In this document: positions 34,703 to 44,911 of the stretch, piece by piece
Position numbering within the stretch: the stretch's first letter is position 1
How the letters are laid out: every line of letters begins with the position of its first letter
Assembly (NCBI GenBank): GCA_958510875.1
Contig: OY294067.1
Span: 58,974,039-59,038,038, forward strand
DNA: 64,000 nt
Direction: 5' to 3'
Origin: Endomychus coccineus
Lineage: Eukaryota; Arthropoda; Insecta; Coleoptera; Endomychidae
Made by a program: the position numbers and the translations under genes
Notes under the pieces: generated by a model
Told to the model about the DNA's origin: nothing
Databases searched by the model: none
What the model saw: only the letters and a program-made list of their open reading frames with translations

Positions 34703-34896
34703 GTAATACTGGTACGAGCGTATCTGTGCGTACGAAGCGAGTCTTGAGAGATAGTGAGCAACGGGGATTTCTATCATTGTTTTACACTTCTGGACATGTG
34801 CATCAAAGCGAAACTTACGCGGCACGACTGTGTACGACAATGATAGAAATCCCCGTAGGTCGCTTCTCCCTCGCTTAGAGCACGATCCAGTATTAC
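34703..34896. mobile_element. small TA-flanked palindromic MITE
   Basis: 194 bp with ends GTAATACTGG and CCAGTATTAC, and TA at 34701-34702 and 34897-34898. Inverted arms of about 75-80 bp include CGGGGATTTCTATCATTG. The next element begins just 4 bp after its end. Confidence 0.75.
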
Positions 34897-34900
34897 TATA

Positions 34901-37202
34901 CAGAGTGTTACCTAGGTAGTCTAAAAAATTTAAGGGTGTGATTCCTAGTCTTTTTATTAAAAAAGTTCGTATGAACATGGGGTCTTAAAGTGCTTCCGTT
35001 CCGATCTAGAGGGTGTTAATTTTGAAAAATCGAAATTTCCTAATATGTCAATAACCAGTTTAAATATTTTCCTCCAATTTTGATATGTGGTATCTTTAAA
35101 GGCAGTCTCTTTCCATTAACAATTGCTTTCCTACTTAAGCCAGTGGTGTCCGTGAGCACAAGCCCCTGAATTATTTGCTTAAAATAAATGGTACGCCATT
35201 GCTTTTGAATGGAGAAAACAATTTTTTTTTTATTTTCCATCCTTTCTCGACAAAATTGGTCGGAATTTTTCTTGTACATCGAACGGTTTTCGGAAAAAAA
35301 ATTAAATCAACTTCATCGCACATCCTAAACCGCTAAAAACAGGGCTAAGACTAGCCATAGTGTTTCCTAAGTAGGTAATGTGAAATTTTTCAGGTGGTGA
35401 TTCATAAAATTTTTTATGAAAAAATTTGTATAAGCATATTATTATGCCCGAAGTTCTCATTTATCACATATGTAAATATGCCCCTCATTTTAGTACAACA
35501 CCTTTCCAAATGCCAATACGAACATAGATTATAAGTAATCTAACGATCTACAAAACTCTTTATTAAAAATAATTGATAACTACTACAAAAAATTATAAAA
35601 CTAAATAAAATGTTGAAAATGACCACCATTGACCCTAATGCAAGCTTCTACTTGAAGCCTCAATGACTGCCCAACTCGTTCAAGAATACCGAGCCTGTTA
35701 CGAATAGTGTTACAGAAGTGTATTATTCGATTCTGCAGCTCCTCTATGGTCTCAATGGGAGTAGTTTATATTGGTTCTTTAAGATGGCCCCAAAAATAAA
35801 AATCCAAAGCTTATATCTTCGGATCGGGGTGGCCAAAACTCTGGACCACCCCTCCCAAGCCAGCGATTTGGAAATACATTATTGAGGTACTCCTGAACAA
35901 TTACAGCAAAATGAGAAGGGGCTCTATCGTACATCAACCAGAAGGAATGTCTCATTGCATAAGGTAAATCTTCCGGGAGTTCAGGTAGCACATTAATAAG
36001 AAAATGCAGATGGGATTCATCGTGTAATCGATTTGGGGGGAAATACGGCTCATTCAAATAGTCTCCAAAAATTCCCACCTACACATTAACAGAAGACTTT
36101 ACCTGGTGTCTTGCTTCCAACATGACATGCGGATTTTCTTGCCACCTAACATGGTTATTGTGAAAGTTGGTAATACCATCTTTTAAGAAATTTACCTCAT
36201 CCGTGAACAAAATAACAGCCGAGAAATTTGAAAAAGTTAAATGTTTTTCCTCTAGGCACCTACACCAATCAAGTCGAAGAGTAAAATCACGTGGTAATAG
36301 AGCCGTTGGATGTGGTAAGGGTATAGCTGATTCAGCCTTAAAATGGTGCAATCTGTTTTAGCGCTGACGTTAAGGTCGCTAGCGATGTTTCTTGTACTAA
36401 TACCGGGCGCATCATCAACTTGCCAGTTTCTTGTAAAAGGCGATGAAGCTGAGTAAATGTGTTCGAACACGGCAAGCGCCTTTCTGGATACCTCTGAGCA
36501 TACATCCGTCTCGCTCGCAATGAGTTGCCATTTGCTAATCCATAGCAGAAATGTATTTGAGTCATCTATTCATTTGTAAACGCAGCTAATATTTGAAAAA
36601 ATTAGCTAATCAAATTTATTTTTCACCGAATAAAAAAGAATACATACGAGGTTGAATAATAAGTAATTGCGACAATTTCACATTTGGTAAATTCGATGTG
36701 TCATAAAATACACATTTTCAAGGCACACTTTGACATTCATGTAGTTTGTAGCCCGGTTTTCAGGGGTTTTAGCATATGCAATGATGTTGATTTAATTTTT
36801 TTCTCGAAAACCGTTCGATGTACGAGAAAAATCAAGTGACCAATTTTGTTAAGAAAGGATGGAAAATCAAGAGAATGTTTCCTCCAAAAAACAGCAGTGG
36901 CGTACCATCTATTTTAAACAAATAAGTCAGGGGTGTGTGAGTAAGGACGCCACTGACTTAAGTAGGAAAACATTTTTTAATGGAAAAAGATTTCTTTCAA
37001 CCTAGATACCACATAAAAAAATTGAAGGGAAATATCTAAAGTGGCTTCCGACATATTAGGAAAAATTCGAATTTTTATAAAATTTTTAACACCCTGTAGC
37101 GGAACGGAAGCACTTTAGACCCCATGTTCACATGAATTTGTTTTCCTAAAAAGACAAGAGGAATCACACCTATAATTTTTTAGATTCCTTAGGAAACACC
37201 TG
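34901..37202 (-). mobile_element. Tc1/mariner-like transposon with long TIRs
   Basis: The ends are CAGAGTGTTACC (34901) and the complement of CAGGTGTTTCC (ending 37202), with TA at 34899-34900 and 37203-37204. The inverted repeats extend for about 450 bp (34901 to about 35350 and about 36760 to 37202), with shared blocks such as GAACATGGGGTCT and GTGCTTCCGTTCCG. The interior encodes a broken transposase on the minus strand. The ends resemble those of the foldback elements at 8967, 44912 and 54079. Confidence 0.82.
35601..36565 (-). pseudogene. Tc1/mariner-superfamily transposase, inactivated
   Basis: About 320 codons in four frames (36338-36565, 36252-36470, 36079-36351, 35779-36078), continuing to the stop at 35601-35603. 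N-terminal part: MTQIHFCYGLANGNSLRARR. Catalytic region: FTDEVNFLKDGITNF with the first aspartate, then MYDRAPSHFA where the second aspartate is retained, then FPNRWLGRGGPEFWPPRS. The third acidic position, normally in a PLDFFLWG-like motif, reads SFGFLFLG, so it is lost. The C-terminal helix region is readable at 35605-35780 with stops. This is the widespread insect transposase type with the FTDE and GRGGP-x-x-WPPRSPD motifs. It is nested in a hAT element inside a slo intron. Confidence 0.88.
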
Positions 37203-37273
37203 TATTTCTGTGAGCTAGAACCGGAGGGACATAGCTCTCCTGCCCCTCGGGTCAGTCCGCCCCTAATTTGAAA

Positions 37274-38197
37274 TAAATTTCATTAGTTGGTAGTGATCTT
37301 TTCTAGAAACGTGTTCATCATCATAACAAAATCAATCATTTGCTTAACAATTTCTCTACTCTCTTCTATTTTCAAAAAAAAATATTTCAAGACTTCACTC
37401 GGAGAGGCAATTTCTGAAATTATCGAGTTTCAAGCTATTTGATTCATTCCGTTATCGATTAAGTAAAATTATATTCATTATTGTATGTCAATATTGTTAT
37501 TAACGCATCTGAATTCTATTTACGGGTCTATAATATGAGTGAGGTAGGTACCATAAGAACGTGGAGATCAGAGGAGAGCAGTTGAGAATTCAGTCCACGA
37601 TTCTATTTAATTTGTAAAAAGCATAGATTCAGATGATGAACGTCACATGATCCTTATTTAATCACAGTAGTTTGCAAGTTCTGGAGGTAGAGATTTCATA
37701 ATGAATTCCTCAGCTCAATTGATTTCGAATGGACTTGATGTCTTTTGCTGTTATCTCGTCTTATCCGATTTTGAAGTCAGCTTTCGTACTGTCGCGGTAC
37801 GGATCATGTTCTTTTTCCCCGAAGACAGTTATCCAAAATGTGCTTCTAGTAGTTCAACAATAATAGTTTCTATTGTTCACATTATCTCCATAATTGTCAA
37901 CCTTTTCAAGCTGCACGGTGTTAATTTGCTATTTAGGCCATCGGAAAAGTTACACATAGGCCATGAGTCTAATGATCATTGATCATTTAGTAAATTCTGT
38001 GGACACAAGCTTTGCTTAATAAGCATCTATTCATAAAGAGGATTCTAGGTGCTTCTGTTAAGTTTGTTCCTATTTCAAAGGTTTTTTGTAACGTATGCCT
38101 ATTGGAAATATTTCTTCGTAAAACTGATCTAAGCTGTTCAATGTATGCTTTGCTATACAAATGTTTTAAGGTGATATACATTAAGAATCGTACTTAC
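37274..38197. other. slo intron sequence, no supported gene
   Basis: A 93-codon plus frame at 37701-37982 and its antisense look weakly coding-like but match nothing I recognise. Otherwise AT-rich intron up to the next exon. Confidence 0.4.
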
Positions 38198-38349
38198 CAA
38201 GTGTATTATTCCAGCTGCAGTAAGCCACACAGATATGAAAATTGAAACTAACTGAGCAAGTCTTATGGAACTGGAAGTTTTTAATATGTTAAGATATTGT
38301 AGTATATCTGGTACAGTCATCAAACGTAATGCACGGAGGAAACGGAGAC
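38198..38349 (-). CDS. slo: slowpoke BK channel exon: S4 voltage sensor to S5
   Basis: A 152-bp exon. The acceptor is CCATAG at 38350-38355 and the donor GTAAGT begins at 38197. It joins a G left over from the previous exon to give [11 protein letters not shown], the S4 segment with its arginines. It continues through the S4-S5 linker ([17 protein letters not shown]) and S5 ([16 protein letters not shown]), ending in phase 0 before the pore exon. 51 codons including the split glycine. The sequence is almost identical to the known insect pattern. Open frames on the opposite strand here are shadows. Confidence 0.96.
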
Positions 38350-38538
38350 CTATGGAACAAAACACATTAGTTGTATGTCTAGTAAGAAAAAAGAATTAAA
38401 TTTTAATATTCTAGATTATACTTAATTGAAACATAATATATGTAAGAATAAGTAATCATGTACAATAATCAAGCGATATCCCTGGTTGTCCAGAAATTCC
38501 TCATGAATTTGATATCTTTTTAATCCGTTATTTGTCGA

Positions 38539-38914
38539 TAGAACAAATTAATTGTTTCCAAAAGTTTGTTGTAATATATTTAGGTATTTGCATATACAGG
38601 ATGATTCATTGATAATTAAACATATGTTTACTGGAGAATCTTGGGTTGAAAATATGAAGATTTAACCCATAACAATTAAATGAGATATTGTCTCCTTAGG
38701 CCAGGGCCAATTTTTCCAGTAGGCCCGATACCTCTATAGAACAATTAATTGTTTCCAAAAGTTTGTTGCAATATATTTAGGTATTTGCATACACAGGATG
38801 ATTCATTGATAATTGAACATACGTTAACTGGAGAATCCTGTGTTGAAAATATGACGTTTAACCCATAACAGTTATGAGATATGGCTCCTTTGCCTTTTTT
38901 TTAGTAGGCCTGAT
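38539..38914. repeat. diverged tandem duplication, period about 197 bp
   Basis: Unit 1 starts ATAGAACAAATTAATTG at 38539 and unit 2 starts ATAGAACAATTAATTG near 38736. Both contain ACAGGATGATTCATTGATAA and end in a TAGGCC-rich stretch. Scattered substitutions and indels suggest an older event than the 19.3 kb duplication. The ACAGGATG word may be a degenerate TA-element end. Confidence 0.75.
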
Positions 38915-39585
38915 AGGCCCGTGCCTAGGGCCCCTGAGTCAGTGGGTCACGCTGATCCAACTGGGACTGTTTAAAACAACACTCTATTTTTTTAGATATC
39001 AATGAAAAATTATATTTAAAAATTATTTGGTTTAACTACCATTTATTATTTATTATTATTACGATCCGAACTCCACATTCAACGCGATAACTGTTCAATA
39101 GATGGCATTTCGGCATCACAAAAGGATCCTTTGATGTTCGGTGCGTCAAAGGTTTGAAAGGTGCCGACAACACGTTCGCTCCCGAAACACGTGGTAGTTC
39201 CGGCATGATTTTGTTTTACTTTTTGTTATTCCGTTAATAGTTCATGCAGTTAATGTTTCGTAGACATTGTGAGCAAACGTAAAAGTGCAAAGTGGAAATA
39301 ATTATTTTTCAAATTTTCAAAATTAAATATTTATTGTTCAAACTAATATCTACTTTTGTGGGACAGTAAACGAAATTTTCCAAAAAAAATCGTCATAATT
39401 CTTTTTCTAATTGAACTTGTATGCAATATTATAGTAAATTTAAGAGTTGAAATGTTTCTTTCAGGTTTGTCTATCTACAGGCGCAGATAATATGTACCAT
39501 GCTTCCTAGACAATATTCAAGCGGCAGCCAAATACGAAAGAAGAAAAGAATGAGAGAAAATGAACAAGGAAAGTAAAAAGGTGCA
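38915..39585. other. intron sequence, possibly 5' part of a P-like element
   Basis: No coding frame. A CpG-containing patch near 39080-39220 is unlike the flanks and precedes the THAP-like frame, so it may be the element's 5' region. Confidence 0.35.
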
Positions 39586-40016
39586 ATGTTATCTTTTCTT
39601 AGAGAAGTTCCAAATTACACCCTAACAACCTGCAAGGGAAATTACAACAATGGGCCAATAGTTCAAATGTTTGGTCTTCTTAAAGATAATGAACTACGGA
39701 AACAATGGATATCGGCTGTCTCTGTGAAAGATTTCATGGTAACAACAACAGAGCAAGATTTTCGTAGTGGTTCTACAGTAAGTGTGCATTCTGCCAATTA
39801 TTTTGAAATTGAATTCAAAATATTCTGTTATAAGAGACAATAATGCAGACAACAGCAACGCCATGAACATAATTTCTAAGCATAAGTTAAGTATTGTGTA
39901 TCTTCATCCAATTGATAATTCAAAACCATTAGTTTATCTATTCGATTCGGTGCACATTCTCAAACGTATAAATAATAATTGGCTAAATTCAAATCTTGAT
40001 ATCAAACTAGGGTAAA
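39586..40016 (+). pseudogene. THAP / P-element-like transposase remnant
   Basis: Two overlapping frames. The first (39586-39843) holds a cysteine, a W (KQWISAVS) and a late H-S-A-N-Y-F-E block spaced like a THAP zinc finger, but with some ligands lost. The second (39782-40015) contains PLVYLFDSVHILKRINNNWLN, which resembles the F-D-x-V-H-[LI]-[LF]-K-x-[IL]-R-N-N motif of P-element and THAP9-type transposases. Only the DNA-binding part and a fragment of the catalytic core are present. The copy is out of frame and truncated. No terminal repeats were found. It lies antisense inside a slo intron. Confidence 0.6.
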
Positions 40017-40575
40017 ATTTTTTCTTAATTTCGCATTCAGTATTTAGTAGGAATCAATTGCTATTTAATTACCAACAAAGGATTCTTCTAACCCCTTTTA
40101 TGAACAATTATTGATGTTTCTGCTAACTAGCGAAACTGTGGGCTAAAAGGCAATTCATTGAATTGTGTTGAATTCTACATCCAGTATTGCTAATTAATTA
40201 TTCACAAAACAATTTTGCAACCCCATTTGTTGACAAACGATTATTGACGACTCTGCTAACCTGATATCAAGCTGACAGAAAAAATAGTTTCTTGATTCTA
40301 CGTGGAAATAAATTTTCAGAATAAAACTCAAATTTACACAAAAACAACTGTTTACTAGTTACTATGTAATACTGTACTGTCTTTCAAACCGCTCTTTAAA
40401 TAATTCTTAGAATATTAAATTATAATCACACTAATTCACAAATTGTTGCTATGTTTACTATGTAATACTAGACTTTCCTAGGATCTATCTGTTTTTGGAA
40501 TTTCCGTTGATCCCTTAATCTCAACCCTACTTTACTCTACTCTATTTATAATTGAACTGTTTTATTGATTTCTTC
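40017..40575. other. intron sequence, no supported gene
   Basis: AT-rich. TGTTTACTATGTAATACT occurs twice (about 40360 and 40455) in similar context, a short diverged repeat. Confidence 0.4.
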
Positions 40576-40621
40576 ATAGTTTTCTAATTGTTTGATAATG
40601 GCACTTCGGTGTTGAAACTAT
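40576..40621 (+). ncRNA. hammerhead-like ribozyme, variant TTGATAA box, best stem III
   Basis: Order: ATAGT (40576-40580), then T at the cleavage position, a short loop, TTGATAA, spacer T, hairpin GGCAC-TTCG-GTGTT, then GAA and ACTAT (40617-40621). ACTAT pairs perfectly with ATAGT as stem III, and the U-H pattern at the cleavage site is satisfied. C3 and G8 of the usual core are T and A here. Stem I is short and poorly formed, so activity is uncertain. Probably the terminal repeat of a PLE. Confidence 0.4.
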
Positions 40622-41299
40622 AGTTACGTTTTCACGTTATTATTAATAAAAGTGGTATAAAAACAAAGCAGTTATTCTTTCATATAATCAAAATGATAAA
40701 TTACCATAAAGTAATGGCTTCCACCATCGATTTTTTAATATAAATACTATAGATAACGAAATAACCACCCATATCCACTAAAAATACTATTTAGGGATAA
40801 TAATCTAAGCTACCCTCAGCTGGAGATAAATCGGAATTTGATAAATTACTTCTTCGCTTATACATTTCCATCCCTTCTAAATTACCTAGATATTTGTCTG
40901 TACTGTATTTTAAAAGTAATAAGCTTTCTTGAGAAATGGTGTGGTCTTCAAAAAATGTTCGGCTACCGCTGATTTTTCCCCATTATTTTGCTATATATAG
41001 TGAACATGTTCCTTATAGTTTGACCTGCATAATATTTTCAACACGATTTGTCGAAATTGGAAACTTTATCAAAGGTGTGACCTAAACGGTGTTTTTCATT
41101 GATTACTGAAGAATGATAAGTGAAAATTTTAAATTTTAATGAAGTATTTGCAGGCAATGGCTCTAATATGGTTAGTTGTCTACTAGTTGTTTGAGGAGAT
41201 ATTTTTCTTTTGGCCACCTAGTGAAAAATCCTTAAAAAATGCCCTGCCATACGTAAAGATGTAAGGATCACGTATTCCGTGCAGTTTCTATCTGGCATA

Positions 41300-41550
41300 T
41301 TAATTTTTTTAAAGCCATTTCTTTAGAATGTTTATCGATTCAGGGATTGGAGTATTTGTAAATAGTGAAACACCATCAAATGAAACGAGGGTAACTCCAG
41401 GTCAGGTATGAAATCTTTCAATTTTGCAATAAGTTCCAAAGAATTTTCCACAGAAAAACTTGGTGCGGCTCGGAAGTTGCTAAATTCCTTCTCTAACAAT
41501 TTTGCTGTGTTATACGTAGGACAATTGATGTTTGAAATGATTGGTCTCAT
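41300..41550 (-). pseudogene. Penelope-like reverse transcriptase fragment
   Basis: Minus frame begins RPIISNINCPTYNTAKLLEK, followed by SVENSLELIAKLKD. After a frameshift near 41400 it reads TLVSFDGVSLFTNTP. Penelope RTs have R-P-I-V-S-x-I-N-x-P-T-Y-x-x-A-K and later SFDVxSLFTNVP, the latter carrying the first catalytic aspartate. The YVDD part is absent. Confidence 0.75.
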
Positions 41551-41690
41551 AGAATTTCATGGAAATGTATAAACGAAAAAGTAATTTATTAAATTCCGAT
41601 TCATCTTCAGCTGAGAGTAACCCATTGTTTACATTATCATCCCCAAATAGTATTTAAACAGACACATTTTGATTTATAATTTAGCTCACT

Positions 41691-41718
41691 CTGAGGATGG
41701 TCACTTGGTAGCCGAAAG
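41691..41718 (+). ncRNA. hammerhead-like core, canonical CTGAGGA box
   Basis: CTGAGGA fits CUGANGA, followed by spacer T, a weak GG/CC-based hairpin and GAAAG. No stem III was found. It lies in the right terminal repeat of the PLE at 40775-41790, on the strand opposite the RT fragment. Confidence 0.25.
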
Positions 41719-41794
41719 GTCCTCAGTACTTTAATAGTATTTTTAGTAGATAATATATTTCCACAGTGTGAACTCTTTCACAGTTTATTAGTTA

Positions 41795-43870
41795 ATATAA
41801 AAATTTATGATATTCCAATGTTTTATCATTGTATGTTTTGATAATGCACTGTAAAGTTACAAAAATTAAAATCAACTTTCTTTTAAATAAAGTGATATTT
41901 AACAAAGTAAAATTTCTTGTTTTCATCTGTAAAAGTGGAATATCACAAAGTAACGTACAGCTCCATTCAAATTCTTATCAAGTATCGATTTGATCATTTA
42001 ATATTATGTTACTATTTTTTTTAATGTTTTAAATTTCTATGGATTCCTGAATATTGAGTTTTTGTCCTTTTTCTTGATTATGTAAAATATCGGAATTAAG
42101 GGTGAAATTGTGATTATGTTCCAATATTAGAATTAGAATTAGATTTTCATAATCTAATTACCTTTAAATTAAATTAAAATCGAGTAAGCTTGATATAGGT
42201 TTCAATAATTTCAATAAGACTTAGGTAGCTTGTTGAAAATAATGGGTGATGTCATTAGATGATTGAACGCAAATACCCAAATATATTATAAAAAAGACTA
42301 AATATCTAAAGCAATTGAAACGTCTACGTCTTTTACAAAGAACGCATTAAAGAGATAATACGTATTACGTAGCACGGTATTAAAATATCCGCCGTAAGTA
42401 TTGGAAATGTGTAATCTCCACGTACTTAGATTCACAATTTATGAAACTATTTATTGCACTATGATGCGTATCTATGAAGCTTAAATTTTATTATTCTCAC
42501 ATCATAAATCTTTCGTTTAACGATGTAATGGAAACTCGATGAAATCCATTAGAAGCAGTGAGTTGATAATGAAACTAAATGGGAAGTTCATTTAAATGTC
42601 TGTGAAATTGGCACCAGAACATGCGACTAATTTCAAAATAATTCACATGTTCTGTACAATGATGACCAATTAGTGCAACTTAGTAATATACTTAAATTAT
42701 TATTATAGTTATATTAGATGATAATCGTATTCATCAAGCAACGGGATTAGGTAGGATTCCTGGAATTTTTTTTATTTCCATTTACAAACTAAATCAAATT
42801 AGGAGAAATAATAGCCGCATCTGGCGTCAGATATATTAGTCCAAGCAATGAGGGTATAGGAAATTGAATTTGAAAGTGGGTTTATGTTTCATGCAACTCG
42901 ATCCGAATGGCGAACATAACCTGAAAAAATGGCAAAGTTGCAAAAAGTGGTTTTTCTTAAATAAGTAAAAAACTATAGCTCGGATCGAAAATTTAAATGA
43001 GGAAGTTGTAGAGATCAAATAGATCTATCAATTTGCTTTGTCATAATTATCGATATTTTTCATACTTTTCGAGTTATATTGAAAAAACCATTAAAAATCG
43101 GGGTACCGAGAAGTCGTTAACTACTACGTTTCCATACTTGTTATTTGCTGTACGTATAGTCCATGGCAAGTTTGGTGAGCGTTTTTTTTTAAATTCAAAA
43201 TATTGATAAGTTTTCGAGTTATATCGATTTTTCGAAAAAAAGACGGTCTAATAAATTAGCTAGATCTTCTCAGCGGATGGTCCTAGAGTAACGATATTGG
43301 GCCTATTTTCTTCCTGAAGAGTTGTGCTATAATGTTATTGAAGAAATATAGCGATTCTTCAAATTTTAAGGATAAAAAATTACTTTGAAAAACGACACAT
43401 TTTTTGAACACGTTTTTTTCAAATAAGTCTTACAATTTTTATTTTAGTCAAATGTCTTTGACTGAAATCGATTCCTGACATTTTTTCACGAATTACCAAA
43501 ATCATTTTTCATCTACGACGTTCTGGACCAGAGATAATTATTTTATTTCAAAAAAATCTGTAAGACGCAATAAACATTTTATAGAAGCGTACGTTATGGA
43601 TGTTAATGTTAAATACCTACATTTTCAATAAAAAAATACTAGGATATGTTTTATTGATTTATAGTATTAGAAATTGAGTAAGAAAGTGAAGCGTACGCCG
43701 CTGCCGGAGCGTGCGGCGGAGTGGGGCAAACTTATTTCGTGCGTTCAAAGTGGCTTATACTTGCAAAATCTTCAATATCTCGGCTTTTGGATCACAGCAA
43801 TTGGGTTTAATCACCTAGTTTGTTCATTGCAGTAAAGGTCAACGGTATAATATGAACTATACTATTATTA
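41795..43870. other. 2 kb of slo intron without recognisable genes
   Basis: AT-rich. At 43690-43740 there is an isolated GC-rich patch able to form a CCGC/GCGG hairpin. No element ends identified. Confidence 0.4.
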
Positions 43871-43872
43871 TA

Positions 43873-44478
43873 CTGGGATATCAAAAATTATCTTGGTCAA
43901 GGGTGGTTGTGGAATCTAAAACGTGTGTCTTACTTTACGTTTGAAATAATTATGTCACTGTCACACTGACATCATCAATAACCTACAAATTTCATACCTA
44001 TTTATTTCAGTTGAAAAACAATAATGAACTACAAATTAAAAATTATCTTGGTCAAGGGTGGTTATGGAATGTAAAACGTGTCTTACTTTAAATTTTTGAA
44101 TATGTTTTGTTGTGTCAGAATCTGTCAAGTCATTGTGCTGAAATTTTCTAATCTAGTTTTTGAATCATGCCTCTTACCACACAGCACAAAATTTTCATGA
44201 TTGAAGCCTATTTTCGAACGGGTGCGCTAGTTAATGTACATCGAACAAAACGGGGGACATTTCCAACAGTTACTGTAATTTAGTTTTTCTTGTTACTAAA
44301 ACCGTTATTTCATAATTTGTAGTTCATTATTGTTTTACCACTGAAATAAATAGGTATGAAATTTGTAGGTTATTGATGATGTCAGTGTGACATTGACATA
44401 ATTATTTCAAACGTAAAGTAAGACACATGTTTTAGATTCCACAACCACCCTTGACCAAGATAATTTTTGATATCCCGG
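43873..44478 (+). mobile_element. TIR element, CYGGGATATC ends (second copy)
   Basis: 606 bp with TIRs of at least 100 bp starting CTGGGATATCAAAAATTATC, matching the element at 14224-15180. TA lies at 43871-43872 and 44479-44480. A partial extra copy of the TIR start (AAAAATTATCTTGGTCAAGG) sits inside at about 44036-44090. The interior carries the start of a transposase. The element ends 113 bp from a slo exon. Confidence 0.85.
44167..44283 (+). pseudogene. transposase N-terminus (Tc1/mariner-type helix-turn-helix)
   Basis: A 38-codon frame from ATG 44167 reading MPLTTQHKIFMIEAYFRTGA. This resembles the first helix of a widespread insect Tc1/mariner-superfamily transposase, which begins with a hydrophobic stretch then I/V-E-A/S-Y-F-R-x-G. 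It ends at TAG 44281-44283. The catalytic domain has been deleted, so this is an internally deleted, non-autonomous copy. It indicates which transposase class made the CCGGGATATC ends. Confidence 0.55.
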
Positions 44479-44591
44479 TATCTGCCCTAAGTACTTTCTC
44501 CAGTGCTCTATCTACCCCGCGTACCGGTAATAATGACAAAAGTGTATGAATCATTTCTAGAAAACTTGTAAGACTAAAATAGCACACTTAC

Positions 44592-44703
44592 CTATCCATG
44601 TACGGTCCAAATAAATGGAGACGAAGGACGGTGGTATCGTAAAATAATCTACGAACGAGTACATTTCCAGCATGAACCATAACTTATCGCTAGCAGCTAT
44701 AAA
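44592..44703 (-). CDS. slo: slowpoke BK channel exon: end of S2, S3
   Basis: A 112-bp exon: 37 codons plus one base. The acceptor is CTTTTACAG ending at 44704 and the donor GTAAGT begins at 44591. It encodes [20 protein letters not shown] and then the S3 helix [17 protein letters not shown]; the final G completes a glycine with the next exon. The aspartates in ASDKLWF and SFVDYF are conserved BK voltage-sensor residues. The flanks are a TIR element on one side and, from 44912, a foldback element on the other. Confidence 0.96.
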
Positions 44704-44911
44704 CTGTAAAAGTGAAATACATAACAATATCTTCAAAATATCTTTATGAAACAGATAAAAACAATGAATTTCACTTCGTTAAATATCACTTTATTCAGAA
44801 GAAGAAAGTTGATTGCAATTTCGAACTTCACAGTTCATTATCAAAACGTACAATAAATAAAGTAGAACGAGAAGGAAAAAGTTACTGAACGATATCTGTT
44901 GAAGGTATATA

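Larger units (their letters stand above)
33945..37265. mobile_element. hAT-like element interrupted by later insertions
   Basis: Ends read CAGGGGCGGACTG (33945) and the complement of the same with one mismatch (ending 37265). The flanks are ATCTGAAA (33937-33944) and ATTTGAAA (37266-37273), an 8-bp target duplication with one difference, as expected for hAT. No hAT transposase is visible; a 108-codon minus-strand frame at 34192-34518 is unrecognised. The interior holds a small TA palindrome (34703-34896) and a mariner-like element (34901-37202), so the hAT copy is the oldest layer. It lies within a slo intron. Confidence 0.8.
40775..41790 (-). mobile_element. Penelope-like element with inverted pseudo-LTRs
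   Basis: AAATACTATTTAGGGATAAT at 40782 onward recurs as a reverse complement at about 41570-41660. Both contain a block resembling ATCGGAATTTGATAAATTAC and a CGCTTATACATTTCCAT block. Between them the minus strand encodes a PLE RT piece. A canonical-type hammerhead-like core sits at 41691 on the plus strand, antisense to the coding piece. A related pseudo-LTR word lies at 56960-57040. Confidence 0.6.

Noticed and set aside
37701..37982. 93-codon plus frame in a slo intron
   Set aside because: Weakly coding-like on both strands but no recognisable motif; left as intron.
38012..38245. Plus-strand open frame over the S4/S5 region
   Set aside because: It is the antisense of a well-supported slo exon.
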